A DNA stretch of 60,000 nt from Hydractinia symbiolongicarpus (Eukaryota; Cnidaria; Hydrozoa; Anthoathecata; Hydractiniidae), in contig NC_079882.1 of the NCBI RefSeq assembly GCF_029227915.1, positions 17,870,501 through 17,930,500 of the forward strand, in the 5' to 3' direction. Below the pieces are notes generated by a model. It saw only the letters and a list, made by a program, of their open reading frames with translations. It did not search any database and had not been told where the DNA came from. Below, piece by piece: positions 32,698 through 53,190 of this stretch. Position numbers and translations under genes: made by a program. Each line of letters begins with the position of its first letter. Position 1 is the first letter of the stretch.

Positions 32698-35504
32698 GAT
32701 CAAGCTTGTAGTTGTTCATACACACGCCCCGAAATGTCTCGAAGACGTCGGCCAATAGCAGGACGTCTGTTGTCAGGTACACATCCTGATAGTCTTCCAT
32801 GGTATCATCATCACCCTGAGGGGTAATAAAAATCCATACCTTTTTAGCGTATAGATAATCTTCATCGCTGATCCCATTCATGTTTAGCTTGCTGTAGAAG
32901 GCCTCCTTAGGGGTAACTCTGTCTCCTCAAATCTCTGCCATCCATCCATGTACTCATATGGATAGACACCCTTTCTGCGCATGAGCTGAAAGGTGTCATC
33001 CCTAGTGAAAAACCAGCGGAGATTTTTACACTGTTCATCATTGAGATTGCTTGCCAACTTATCCAGGCTTGAGGCCATGAATCGGCAGGAATCTATGAAC
33101 CTGATTTCGATTGTCTTGTACTTCTCGCCATCACCATATCCCATACCTCCAACCTTGATTTTGACATTGAAACTGATGTACTTCTCTGTATTCTCTGCGA
33201 TGCACCCAATGTCCTGAGTATTATATTTTTCACCCAATTCCCGTATGAAGAGATTGGCATCATACCCTAAAAAGTTATGGAAGATGACAGGGATGTGGCT
33301 TGGTATCTTGTATTTGAGGTTACAGCTGTTATGCGCCGCACCCCTACATAACCCGGTATAGTGACAATGAACCCTAACCTTACGGTTATTCTTACTGTCA
33401 TCGAACGGCTTCATGCAAATATGGCATTTCGATGCCTCGCCATGCTCTCTTTTTATGACTTCTGTTAGGGGTAGAATGTCCTGCTGCGGATAGGTATTAT
33501 ATAACCTCTTAACCTCATCCTCCAGGTGGTTGACAAAGCGGGTTACACAGTCCTCACCCCTGTCTACTGTTAGGGGATTCTGGTACATCCCCATAGGCAA
33601 AAGTACTATAGGTACACCAGCCGGACGGTACGTGCCTACTCACCTTTTTAGTCTTGGTATCTCCGTATTGATTTTGTGTGGGTTCTTCAGGTATGGGAGA
33701 CGAAGTTGTAGGCCCGGGAGGTGGTATAGCTTGTATTGTATGATCCGGGATATGTATAGGAGATGTAATGGGTGTTGTATGCTTTGGTGGTCTTGTGTTG
33801 GCTGCCATGCCATAGAGTCCCATAACCATATGTTTGAAGACCTCATAGGTCCCCTTGACCCTCTCCTTTATAGGTTTGAGGACAGCATCAACCAGCCAGT
33901 TGTACCATCCCAGTATCTTGGTCTTAACAATCGGGCGATTTTTCATCATCTCTTCTTTCTTGAAGACGTCTATGGCCTCCGGCGTTGGTAGTATGGTTAC
34001 GGGCTTGACCGGCTTTCGTTTTCGTTGTCCTCCAATAGTCGCAGCCTTTTCGCATTGGTATCCCTTGCATTCTCTACCGTGACTAGCAGACTCTCGAAAT
34101 CCACATAGATGGCAAAGGGTACTTTGAATTGTTGCTGGCCATCCCTATAGTATAGCCATTTTTCGACCTCCGTTGGCATTGTGATCCTAACTGCCTAATG
34201 ATCGATGCAGTACCTATAATGCTTGTCCTTCGATTCAATTGTTGGAAAACCCTGTAGGCAGTTTAGGCAGAAGTGCATTGCATTCCTATTCTTTGAGATC
34301 TCCTTGCCCAGGAGCCTCAATAGACTTTTTACTGCCGTATAATGATTCTTTTTATCATCGGTGATCTACAATAGAGTTACCACCTTTGTACGCCCGTTAT
34401 GCATCGATCGACGTAAAATGTTGATACTCTTTCCCGTTACATAAAATACGTTTACCGCAATATCGGGATTATTCGCCTCGAATTTGTATATAGATTTGAT
34501 ACTTGTTGGAAACTCTATACCCTAACAATTGTAGTGGCCACGTAGGGTTTCATCTGGGATATTCGATTGGGATTCCTCCCTATCTCGGTATGATGTAAGG
34601 ATGCTATAATGGCCTATTTGAAGCACTCCTCATCCTCATTCACCGGAATAATGGCGGCCCTTTTGGATGCTACCCATTTGGGTAGTTTGATGTATGATGA
34701 GCCTCTTGTTAGTCATCCATCCAGCACGTCATCTACATCGTTATCCTAAATTACCGATGCCATATTGCTATGAAAGACTTTCTTAACCTCAATGTACCCC
34801 TCCTCATCATTGGCCTCCTCCGGGTTCATCTTCTTCTTCCACATAATTCACAGGGATAACTGTACCCATAGTTGATAGTGTGTGAAAATCAGTGTGTTAT
34901 TCCTACGCTGACCCCATATCTTCTACCTGATCCACAACCAAGGTTCGCACATTGGGTCGCACCATTCCCATATACCCGTCAACATCGGCAGCTCCTATAC
35001 CGGGAATGCGAAAACTCCGGAAGGTCCTATGTAGGGCATGCTTATGTTCCTGGGGTGTAAAATCCTGTCCCGGTTGATTGTATAGATTTTGGATGTCTTC
35101 CTCGGCCTCCTGTTCGACTTCATGATGCAGTGTAGGTTTCGCGCCGGCTGCCCTGCCATAGAGTCCCATAACGGTACGTTTGAAGGTTGCCTAGGCCCTC
35201 TTGACCCCCTCCTTTATAGGTTTGGGGACAGTTGTACCATCCCCCGCATCTTGGTTTTCACGATCGAGCGATTTTTCATCATCTCTTCTTTCTCGAAGAC
35301 GTCCATGGCCTCTGGCGTTGGTAGTATGGTAACGGGCTTGACTGGTGGCCTCCAAGCATACTGTGGTACAATCCCCGTTAGTTTAACTGGAAGCCTTTTA
35401 GGTGGTCTTGGGGCGTATTGTGGTACATTCAACAAGGAAATCAATTCAGCCTTGCGTAGCCTTTAATACCCTGCACGTAATTGTTTAACAGTTTTTACTT
35501 CCAT
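32698..35504 (-). pseudogene. Polinton DNA polymerase B, N-terminal and exonuclease half
   Basis: Minus strand, start ATG at 35504. A shortened Rho_N-like motif with an in-frame stop is followed by the conserved N-terminal blocks (34903-35169 and degenerate 34380-34870), then Exo I (IYVDFESLL, 33997-34179). Then come a zinc-finger block (CHICMKPF...HCHYTG), Exo II (FHNFLGYDANLF), a conserved DSCRFMASSLDKLASNL (all 32884-33600), and Exo III (DVYLTTDVLLLADVF, 32675-32881). The exonuclease acidic residues are kept. A second copy of the N-terminal block lies at about 33640-34020, between Exo I and the zinc finger, joined to a proline-rich stretch. The gene stops at 32698 and resumes at 20033, with roughly 20 codons missing at the break. 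Confidence 0.8.
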
Positions 35505-35529
35505 TTCTCTTTTTGTATACAATTTTAAC

Positions 35530-35812
35530 ATTGTCAGAGTATTTCATTCCGCTCGACTAGCACAGTTATTTCCCTCAGGGAATTTCCCTACTCATTTTTG
35601 TATGATAGGGAATTTCCCTTATGTGCGTGAATATTATGGAAAATTGCGCTAGAACTTTGATGACGTCACTGCAGTGATTAATGCGTAGGTCCTGGATAGG
35701 CGGTGGTTATTAGGGACTAGGTGTTGGCTATGCGGTGACTATTAGGGATTTGTTGCGGGCGTGGGCGGGTGCGAGATGTGCGCTGTGTCAGAAGGAACAT
35801 TTACCTATCTCT
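35530..35812 (-). repeat. right terminal inverted repeat of the split Polinton
   Basis: It shares CAGAAGGAACATTT and the CTATCTCT terminus with the 7626 end, and includes GGGAATTTCCCT palindromes. Confidence 0.65.
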
Positions 35813-36659
35813 AATGTGCAGGTTTACCGATACTCATATTTTTTTACCATCGCAGATAGACTCAAAACTTAATCTGTACAAAATACCCAACTTTTGTGCC
35901 AAAAACGAAAAAAGTGTCATGTTTTTTCGCGTGGATAACACACACCAGAGAGTGTTTCAATTCCTGGTTTCGCGTAATTTCAGTTCACAAACTGTCCACT
36001 TTTTAACATAGTATTGGTTATTGAACAAAAAAATCAGCGAAAAGGACAAAAGAGAAAAATATTTCAGGTCAGAGTTTGAAATTTTTATAAACACATTTTC
36101 AGCTACGATAACGATAGTTTCGTGTAGAGAGATATTAGTACGACGGCATTTTATAACAATTTTTGACGTGAAGAATAATGTTGTGAAATCTACCATTTTT
36201 ATCTCCAGTAGTATTTATCTACATTTGTATAGCATAAAAAACAAATAATATACCATCAATAAGAAGCATCAACAAATGTCACATGATTGCATTTTTCTAG
36301 TAAAAAGTATCGATAAGGTGTATTTGTATACCGTTTTTTTATTAAAAAGGTGGCTTAAGGTACACGTAGGTTGATATTAACGTGTAATATTAACATGCAA
36401 TTAAAATAACCGAGTCTAGATAACGACAAAAAAATACATATTAAATCCGTAACTACATTGGTTATATGAAAAACGTATTGTCTCCTAGAATCTTTTTAAG
36501 TGAAAATACCATAAAAACAAAAATTCGAAACAATTCTCAATTTAAAAAAATATATATATAAATGCAAACAGATTCAACAGTGTAATCAGTTCTCGCAATT
36601 TATTATTGTTCCGGCATAAAAATAGAAGAAAGAAAGCTCGGCAATGTAGCAAATGGTTA
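35813..36659. other. intergenic between Polinton and kinase gene
   Basis: AT-rich, short frames only. The AATAAA of the kinase gene on the minus strand marks its downstream edge. Confidence 0.4.
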
Positions 36660-36665
36660 TTTATT
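36660..36665 (-). terminator. poly(A) signal of the STK33-like gene
   Basis: TTTATT on the plus strand (AATAAA on the minus), 86 bp beyond the stop codon. Confidence 0.45.
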
Positions 36666-36750
36666 TACACTATTCTGCAAAATATACAGTACTAGATAAG
36701 CCAACTTTTCCCCATCAAATTTAAAGGAGCGCGTGACAAACAATCACTGA

Positions 36751-46470
<9,720 letters not shown>

Positions 46471-46750
46471 TTCGATAAATAGATGCCATAAGATATGATT
46501 GTTTAATATTATGTGATATGCTGCATTGATTGACTGATCTGAAAAAAAAATTTGCGAAATTTGCGAAACTACTTTAATGTCAAGAATTCTCATGAATCGC
46601 ACACAATAGATATCTTCAGTTTCACTAGAAATTTTTTTTTTGAATTGACCAAATTAAGATAATTTGTGGGTTTACTGACACAAAGTGGATTCAAGATTCA
46701 ACATTTATTCCACACTCGTGACGCCACAAAAAAAACAAAAAAACTAAGTT

Positions 46751-47104
46751 AGATAGATAGATAGATAGATGTGCATATTTTACATGGCTAGCCTCACAAA
46801 TATCGAGGGATATACCCTGTCTATTATTTCCAGGAGGGGTCATGGCTTAGATGGAGAGTCCTAGAGTATTTAATGCTCATTTTAAGCGACGCAGACCCAA
46901 TTAGGGCCCGCGCTCTACTAGACAACTCCCGGCAACATCCAACGGCCCACACAGTGTGCCATCTTCCCAATTTCCCTCACATGGCTTGGGTTAACCCGGG
47001 GCTATGGTAACATTCACTCGCCCATGTTGAATTGCCGTCAAGAGGAATCGAATCCCGGTCTCCCGCACAGAGTACGAGAGCTATAACCACTAATCTACGG
47101 CGCC
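46751..47104 (-). mobile_element. tRNA-derived SINE
   Basis: On the minus strand the element begins GGCGCCGTAGATTAGTGGTT at 47104. It carries a polymerase III A box (TAGATTAGTGG) and B box (GGGATTCGATTCC) spaced as in a tRNA, followed by a non-tRNA body and a TCTA-repeat tail (plus-strand AGAT run at 46749-46770). It does not fold as an intact tRNA beyond the promoter half. SINEs of this type are mobilised by a partner LINE. It lies about 280 bp upstream of the kinase start. Confidence 0.75.
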
Positions 47105-47751
47105 ACAAGTTACAAACTACGTAGCTATAAAATAACAGAAATTAAACCAAACTACAAAATGCCTCATGCCAAACGGCCAATACAATATAAAGAATAAATA
47201 ACACATACAACATACAACATATATACGTTCCAGACAGCCTATTGCCAAACGGCCAATACATTACAAACAAGAGAAAACTCATACGAAAAACCAATACTTA
47301 CTAAAACACAAAAATCCCAGAACTTCACCTTTAGACTTAGTACACACACGGCACAGATACTTCGCACTAACGAGCAAGAAACTTACGCACACAAATTACG
47401 ACAAATGCACTATATCCAAAATACAAAACACAAGAAAAACGTTGCATAAAATAAACAAAGGCGAAGCAAATACATAAAACGTATAACAAAACACTGAGGA
47501 GGAGAACCAAATATTCCTTCGTAGAGTTTGAGGCCTACTCGCGCTCAATGCGGGAACACCCGGCTCCCCTCAAGATATAAAATATATCTTGATAAACAAA
47601 ATTGACTACTATCATATAAATTTTAGATACATAACGGATTCGGCTCCTCTGGTTCCTTGTGGGGGATTCAATCTTTTACTTCCTTTCCACGCGATTCTAG
47701 AAGCAATATGATCTTTGAAACCGGACGCTCGTATGCGTTTCGTATTGACGT

Positions 47752-49140
47752 TTAAATAAAAACATTTCTCACTTGATTGTCATCGTTTGAACTGACGTCT
47801 ATAATTCTCGCAAGACGCCATTTATTTTTTTGATGAGGGTCGTCCTTAATTATCACTATATCGCCAACTGCATCTTTGAGTTTGCCATTTTGATCTCTGT
47901 TGAAGCGTTTGGAGATATACTGTACGCCAACGCGTCCAAAAATTATTGACCAGATGCTGCACTTTTCTCCATCGTCGTCTACTGCACATGTCGTTTTCGT
48001 TAAATTCCCCAGGAGGTGCCATGACAATCTTAAACTTCATTGTCAGTAAAAGATTAGGGGTAAGGGGAATAAGACTGTCACTGTCATTAATAGTTTCTAC
48101 AAAGGTCTGCCATTAACTATCGCTTCCACTTCTGTTAGAATGGTTTGAAAGCATTCATCATGCAAACTATGACTGTGGTTGTTAAGTAGTGGCGACAAAA
48201 TGGAACGACAAGACTTGACTTGTCACTCCCAGAGACCACCCATGTGGCTTGCAGTAGGAGTGGTAAAAAAGTCCCAACTGATCCAATCGGTGTTGTTTCT
48301 GAGAAGAAACAATCAAGAAACAAACAAGAAGCAATCTTCTGTTGGTCCATTTCTTTAACAGCTTTCTTCAGTTCTGCTGAAGCAACAACAAAATTCGTCC
48401 CATTTTCAGATCGTAATCAGGGCCATGATGAAAGAATCTGTCTCGAGACTGTTTGTACTTAAATGAATGGCTCGACTAGAGAAGCAGGTAAATAAAGCGC
48501 CATAGCGTTTACGTTTCGAACTTCTCCACTCCTGAAAACGTAACAGGTGCAGCTTCCGAAGATTGCTCTGAAGGCAAGTCTGCCATTCTTTGTTCACCGA
48601 ATCGTCCTCTAAGATGAACTTGCATTAACAAATATGATACCTCTCTGTCGTTTCTCGTTTAACGTTGCATCTCAACAAACATGTTGCACCTTCTTGTGGT
48701 GATATCATATCACCAATTCTGTAATAGGATGCTTTATCCTCCAATCCAGACTTGACAATTTTCCAATTCGCCCACCGACTTGTATTATAGAATCTTTATC
48801 CACGAATGGGTTCAAACGAGAAAGAGAATAAATTTCATTTCCTTTTGTTTGTTAGCAGGCATGTCAATTCCGTCTTGAATGCTCTTCTTTGAATGAGTCT
48901 GACGATGGCCAGTTCAGCCTTCTCAAGGACACTCATGTCAATCTTCTTCTTATATAAATCCATGTCAAAATGGTAGCAATGATCTGTTTCAGACTATACC
49001 AACTGGAAACCATTTGAAAAGCTTCTGGAATGGATCGTTTTCATCTTCTGAGATGGTTTTCAGTCCTTCATTTGCCAGGTCCTTTTTTAAAGTAGTTGCA
49101 TTTACTTTCACTTTCTTGACTTCAGCCTTGTCACTGTGAA
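47752..49140 (-). pseudogene. BEL/Pao integrase and C-terminal (DUF5641-like) domain
   Basis: The C-terminal frame (47752-48027) has VGDIVIIKDDPHQKNKWRL, then ARIID, the conserved BEL/Pao end domain. Part of the integrase core is seen at 48406-48597 (CFSSRAIHLSTNSLETDSF). The intervening and upstream sequence is in many short frames. It would insert element cDNA; this copy cannot. Confidence 0.65.
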
Positions 49141-49150
49141 CTGCAAAGGT

Positions 49151-50460
49151 TTAACCTGCATCCCACTTGACTGAAGATTGGAGTAGGAATTTGGGTCCAG
49201 ATAACCAACAGTCGTTTTTTACAAAGTTGAAGACTGTTTGACCATGTGATGCATCGTCAGCAGGATTTTGAGAAGACGGAACGTAACACCATTGTTCAAC
49301 ACTGGAAGCTTCATGAATAGCCTGTACTCTATTAGCCACGAACAAATGAAACTTCCTTGACTGATTTGTTATATAGCCTAACACAACTTTGTTATCTGTC
49401 CAAAAAATGAAGATTTCAACATATATCATTGACGAAAAATTTCTTATCAGGGTTAAAGCAGCTTCTTAACTATATTTATCAATGTTGTCATGAGCAGTTT
49501 TCCTGAAAGCATAATTGCAAGTACTTGGAGAATGTGTACCTCCAAATACATGTACAGACATCTGATATTCTTGCAATGCGGCGTCAAGGTTATCTTCCGG
49601 CCAACATACTCTTGATGTCACCAGCAACTGCAACTTGCTCTTCTCTAAATCTTGTCAAAACTCCAACGATTTGGTTTGCCAAACCATGACCTTGAGAAGA
49701 GAGTTAAGGGATATATACACCACCATATGTAGCACTACAATTGAATATATACAGCTCTGATTTTATTTGGCTTTCTTTCACCCCATGGTGTGGCAAGTAC
49801 CACGTTATTCCCTTCTTACAAGAACGATCTGCTCTCTGTGCAAATTCTTTATCAATGATTGTTTTCATGTGCAATAGTCATCATGCATCCCCTGATTCTG
49901 TTGAAGCTTTCGTTTGGGGTTATAGGCTCGTTTAATGGTTTGACTTTTATTGCTTGGAACTTCACACATATTGAATGGCAACGGAAGTTGATAATCTACC
50001 AATTTTACGTTCTCATCAAATTTTTGGTCTTGCAACGAAAGTTTTTCAGGTTCTCCAGCCAATGTATTTTCAATAAAATCCTGACGAAACATCACAAGCA
50101 TCATTTATGCCAAACTATGCTCCTTCACATCATCTTGAAGAACGAATCGATTTGGCACATTATCGTCAGAAATTAATACACAATTACATCTTTTTGAGCT
50201 GTTTCGTGAACCTTTAGAAACTATATCCAACCGTTTACACACCATCTTAGCACTGAACGAAAGGCATAAGGTCTATTTCCTTGACTTGGAATGATCTCAA
50301 TAGGCTCGAGAGCTTGAGGACAATTGGCACCTATCAATATGCCCATATCTGTTTCGTCTTCATCTTGTTGAAGGTTCTTGTGGATCTTGTCTCTATTTTG
50401 CTACTTTTTTTGGTGTAGGTATTTCCTCTTTATCAACAGGTAGAAATTTCCTGCCGAACA
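49151..50460 (-). pseudogene. BEL/Pao reverse transcriptase-RNase H, broken
   Basis: Scattered minus frames in order: a post-protease linker with GILIGANCPQALEPIEIIP and PYAFRSVLRWC (about 50260-50350), the RT N-terminal part with LPLPFN and KRAYNPKRKL (49865-50104), WYLPHHGV (about 49780), then an RNase H-like segment FWTDNKVVLGYITNQSRKF and VANRVQAI, with QNPADDASHG (49151-49429). Frame changes are frequent and the YxDD core is not readable. Confidence 0.65.
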
Positions 50461-50462
50461 CT

Positions 50463-50862
50463 CATCATCATCATTCTCGGCTTAACGTCCGTTTTCCATG
50501 CTAGCATGGGTTGGACAGGGTATATTAATGACCCTCTTCCAATCTGATCTAGACTGTGTTAGATCTAAACTAAACTTCCTCTCTATCAAGTCTGTCCTTA
50601 TAACCTCCTGCCAAGTCTTTCTCAGTCTGCCTCTGGGCTTTGCCCCAGAAACTATCAAGTCTCTACACTTTCGTACCCAATTATCCTCCTCCATTCTTTC
50701 CAAGTGTCCCAGCCAATTCGATCTTCTTATCTGGATAACATCTTTAATTCTACGGAGACTTAGCCTGCTTAGCTCATCCGAACTCTTTCTGTCTCTCAGA
50801 CTGGCATTACACATCCACCTAACCATTCTTATATCATTCCTTTTTAAACGGTCAAGATCTTC
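50463..50862 (-). mobile_element. 5'-truncated LINE fragment (RT C-terminus)
   Basis: The minus frame at 50482-50826 contains MVRWMCNASLRDRKSSDELS, RRSNWLGHLERM, CRDLIVSGAKPRGRLRKTW and WKRVI, the conserved C-terminus after the RT domain of RTE/Jockey-like LINE proteins. It ends near a short (ATG)n tail (50463-50475). BEL/Pao sequence continues on both sides, so the LINE inserted into the BEL element. Only the last ~130 codons are present, the usual product of incomplete target-primed reverse transcription. Confidence 0.75.
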
Positions 50863-51362
50863 TTACACTGTGGGTAAATTAAGCCTTTTGCTCGAATCCT
50901 CAACAGCCGATACTTGAAGGTTATTGATCGATTTGCATCGTTCAGTTGTTTCACCTGTCATTGTTTTAATAGAAATCGTTGTCGGTATTGTTGGCACATT
51001 TAACTCCTCTAAGATGTTTTCGTGAACGAATGTTCCTTGGCTTCCGTTATCTAGTAGTGCTTTTGTGATTATCTCTACTGATGATGAAAGATGCGTTATC
51101 TTTAAAGGAACCACATTAAGACTTCTATTTGGAGTAATTAACACCTATCGGCTTATCAGTAGGCTTGTCTTTATGTTGGCAACCATGTAGACCAGTAGGA
51201 TGTGGTTCATCGCACACATCGCATTTTTGTTCTTTTGGACAAGTTACAGCAATGTGATCCTCACTAGTGGGTTTGTTACATGAAAAGCAAAGTCTGTTCC
51301 GAAAAATGAATTTTTGTCTGTCGAAAGGTTTAAGCATCAAAAATTCTTTACATTCATAATTT
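50863..51362 (-). pseudogene. BEL/Pao gag zinc finger and aspartic protease
   Basis: The zinc-finger region (51125-51340) has LCFSCNKPTSEDHIAVTC and CDVCDEPHPTGLHGC, typical of BEL/Pao gag ends. The protease frame (50863-51144) has KALLDNGSQGTFV, matching the active-site D[ST]GS region with Asn in place of Ser/Thr. The upstream gag stops where the next element begins at 51363. Confidence 0.65.
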
Positions 51363-51662
51363 AATGGTGCTAAACTAAAAGTTTAGCACATGTTAATTGG
51401 GGTTACAGAAGGAAAGGTGTGTCTCCATTGACTCCTAGTATAAGGCTAACCTGGTTCACTAGTGTTTTGTCATTCTGCATTATTAATTTTACAAATGTGT
51501 TGGTGACCTATGACTAATAGTCAACACTATATTAATTTAACCAAAACATTAGACTGCCTTAAGCTTGTTACTTAAGGTCATAGATCCATACCACAAGCAG
51601 GGGGGTATAACTATGGAGTAGAACACAGTAAGCCTCTTGCTCTTGAACAGTTCAGACGTTTT
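51363..51662 (+). repeat. split direct repeat A1
   Basis: 300 bp, from AATGGTGCTAAACTAAAAG to CAGACGTTTT, nearly identical to 56626-56925. It contains a GTGCTAAAC-TAAAA-GTTTAGCAC inverted repeat at its outer end, a plausible recombinase site. Confidence 0.9.
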
Positions 51663-51731
51663 GCAGAACACATTCAGAAAGTGGCTGCTTTTTAACATTG
51701 GTGTGAAATTGCTCAATTCAAATAATACTTA

Positions 51732-53190
51732 ATGGCATCTAAAAAAGCAAAAAGCAAAGGTAAAACTCTTTTAACATACGACGAAATGATGGCTGAGCCT
51801 CATCTTACTGTTGGCAAGTGGTCAGAGTTAGGCTTTGAAACTCTAACCATGATTGCGAAATCCTTTCAAATTTCAACTGAAGGCAAAACATTGCAAGATA
51901 TCGCATTCCTTATTTCAAAAAAATTTCAGGAGGCAGAAAGCCTACCAGAATACAATATCGAAAACCTTGAACAGAATTGCGACGAATACGAGGCGAATTC
52001 TGCAGAAGAAGGCGGTGAAGAAGACATCAGTTTCATATCACAGGGCTCCTCTTCAGGAACAAAGAGAAAATCTTTAAAAGCTAAATTTAAGAAGAAAAAG
52101 ACTTTGGCACACGAACTTAAATCTTTTTTAAGGAATGAGATTCAAAACGAATTTAGAAAACAAAAAATAATGTTACAGCAGAAAGCTCCGACTTATCGTC
52201 CACAGTCACGTCAGCCATCTTTTCGTGTTTCCCCCCAGCGATCTCCGACAGCCGGTTTTGTGGAACACGCCAATCTTAAAGATGGCGTGTCAGTCGCAGA
52301 TCGTTCAGTTGCTGGCCTCACTACTAATGCTTCAACTTTAACTACTTCGGGTTTGTCTGCGGGAGTGGTAGGGTCGACTTTATCAATTTCTCTCCCTCCA
52401 GTTTCTAAGCGAATTTTGGATAAGATTAAGGGCGGTGAGTATGTAAATTTCGACTATTTATTGCCTCCATCGCTCAATGCCTCAACAACGTCCTTGTCGT
52501 CCTTGCCCATGGACGATGGAGGTGAGTACGAGATGAGGATGCGCACCGTGTGGATGGCACACCCACATTAGCTATGTGTAGAAAAAACATAACTAAGTCT
52601 CGCATTAAGGATTATGCTTCGTGGAGTTTGGCTTGGAGCTATTATCTTAGTTGTATGCTCCAGTACTCACCACACTTATCTCAGCAGTTGTCAGATATCA
52701 GACGTACATTGCCCAATTTGCCAACCAGTATAATTTTTCATATGTATATGCCTTTGACCAACTACACAGAATACATCTGGCAAATGATACCAGCAAGAGG
52801 TGGGATGTTATTGATGACCTGCTATACAACCAGCACCTTAGAGGCGCTCCTGTGTTGCCAAAAAGGGATGCTGTTGCTTGGGGATCATCTTCATCTACAT
52901 CCTCCAGCAGGTTGAGCTATGCATGTTTTATCTGCAATGAAGTAGGGCACTTCGCTAACCAATGCCCCACTCGAAATGGGCGGTTTACGAAGGCTGATGA
53001 GCAGCAGTTTCGGAATGTCCCCCATCAGTTTCGCAGTAATTCCCAGCAACCACGGTGCATTAAATTTAATAGAGGACTCAGTTGCACATATACCCCATGC
53101 ACCTACTTTCACAGGTGTTTTTCCTGTGGATCTTCAGGACACCCAGCACTCCATTGCCCACTCAGGTCCTCTAGGCCAAATACCAAATGA
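51732..53190 (+). pseudogene. gag-like protein of the YR retroelement, frameshifted
   Basis: The ATG at 51732 opens 279 codons: basic N-terminus, acidic patch, Lys-rich segment and a Ser/Thr-rich linker, stopping at 52569-52571. The conserved helical domain continues in a second frame from about 52550 (KDYASWSLAWSYYLSCML) and a third frame from about 52651 (YIAQFANQYNFSYVYAFDQ, WDVIDDLLYNQHLRG). The last part has CCHC knuckles CFICNEVGHFANQC (from 52924) and CFSCGSSGHPALHC. Two frame changes near 52550-52660 break it. The 3' end overlaps the RT frame by 215 bp, usual in DIRS-like elements. It would package element RNA. Confidence 0.7.

Larger units (their letters stand above)
32698..35812 (-). 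mobile_element. decayed Polinton/Maverick, right part
   Basis: Polymerase B N-terminal half followed by the right terminal inverted repeat (about 35530-35812). The repeat ends GAAGGAACATTTACCTATCTCT, matching both ends of the element at 5210-7626. Together with 14762-20033 it forms one Polinton split by the Helitron-like block. Confidence 0.8.
47105..51362 (-). mobile_element. BEL/Pao LTR retrotransposon, decayed and 5'-truncated
   Basis: Minus-strand gene order gag zinc finger, aspartic protease, RT, RNase H, integrase, then the BEL-type integrase C-terminal domain: the standard BEL/Pao layout. Between 47105 and about 47575 the sequence is probably the 3' LTR and untranslated region (TGTTCCCGCATTGAGCGCG near 47556), but without a second LTR this is unproven. 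The upstream part of gag and the 5' LTR are missing; the tyrosine-recombinase retroelement begins exactly at the break (51363). A LINE fragment (50463-50862) sits between protease and RT. Confidence 0.75.

Noticed and set aside
33530-33991. 153-codon plus-strand frame
   Set aside because: Antisense to the duplicated polymerase N-terminal block.
47041-47104. Possible functional tRNA gene
   Set aside because: Only the A and B boxes and the 5' half are tRNA-like; the body and TCTA tail show it is a SINE.
50498-50917. 139-codon plus-strand frame
   Set aside because: Antisense to the LINE C-terminal fragment, whose conserved motifs are on the minus strand.
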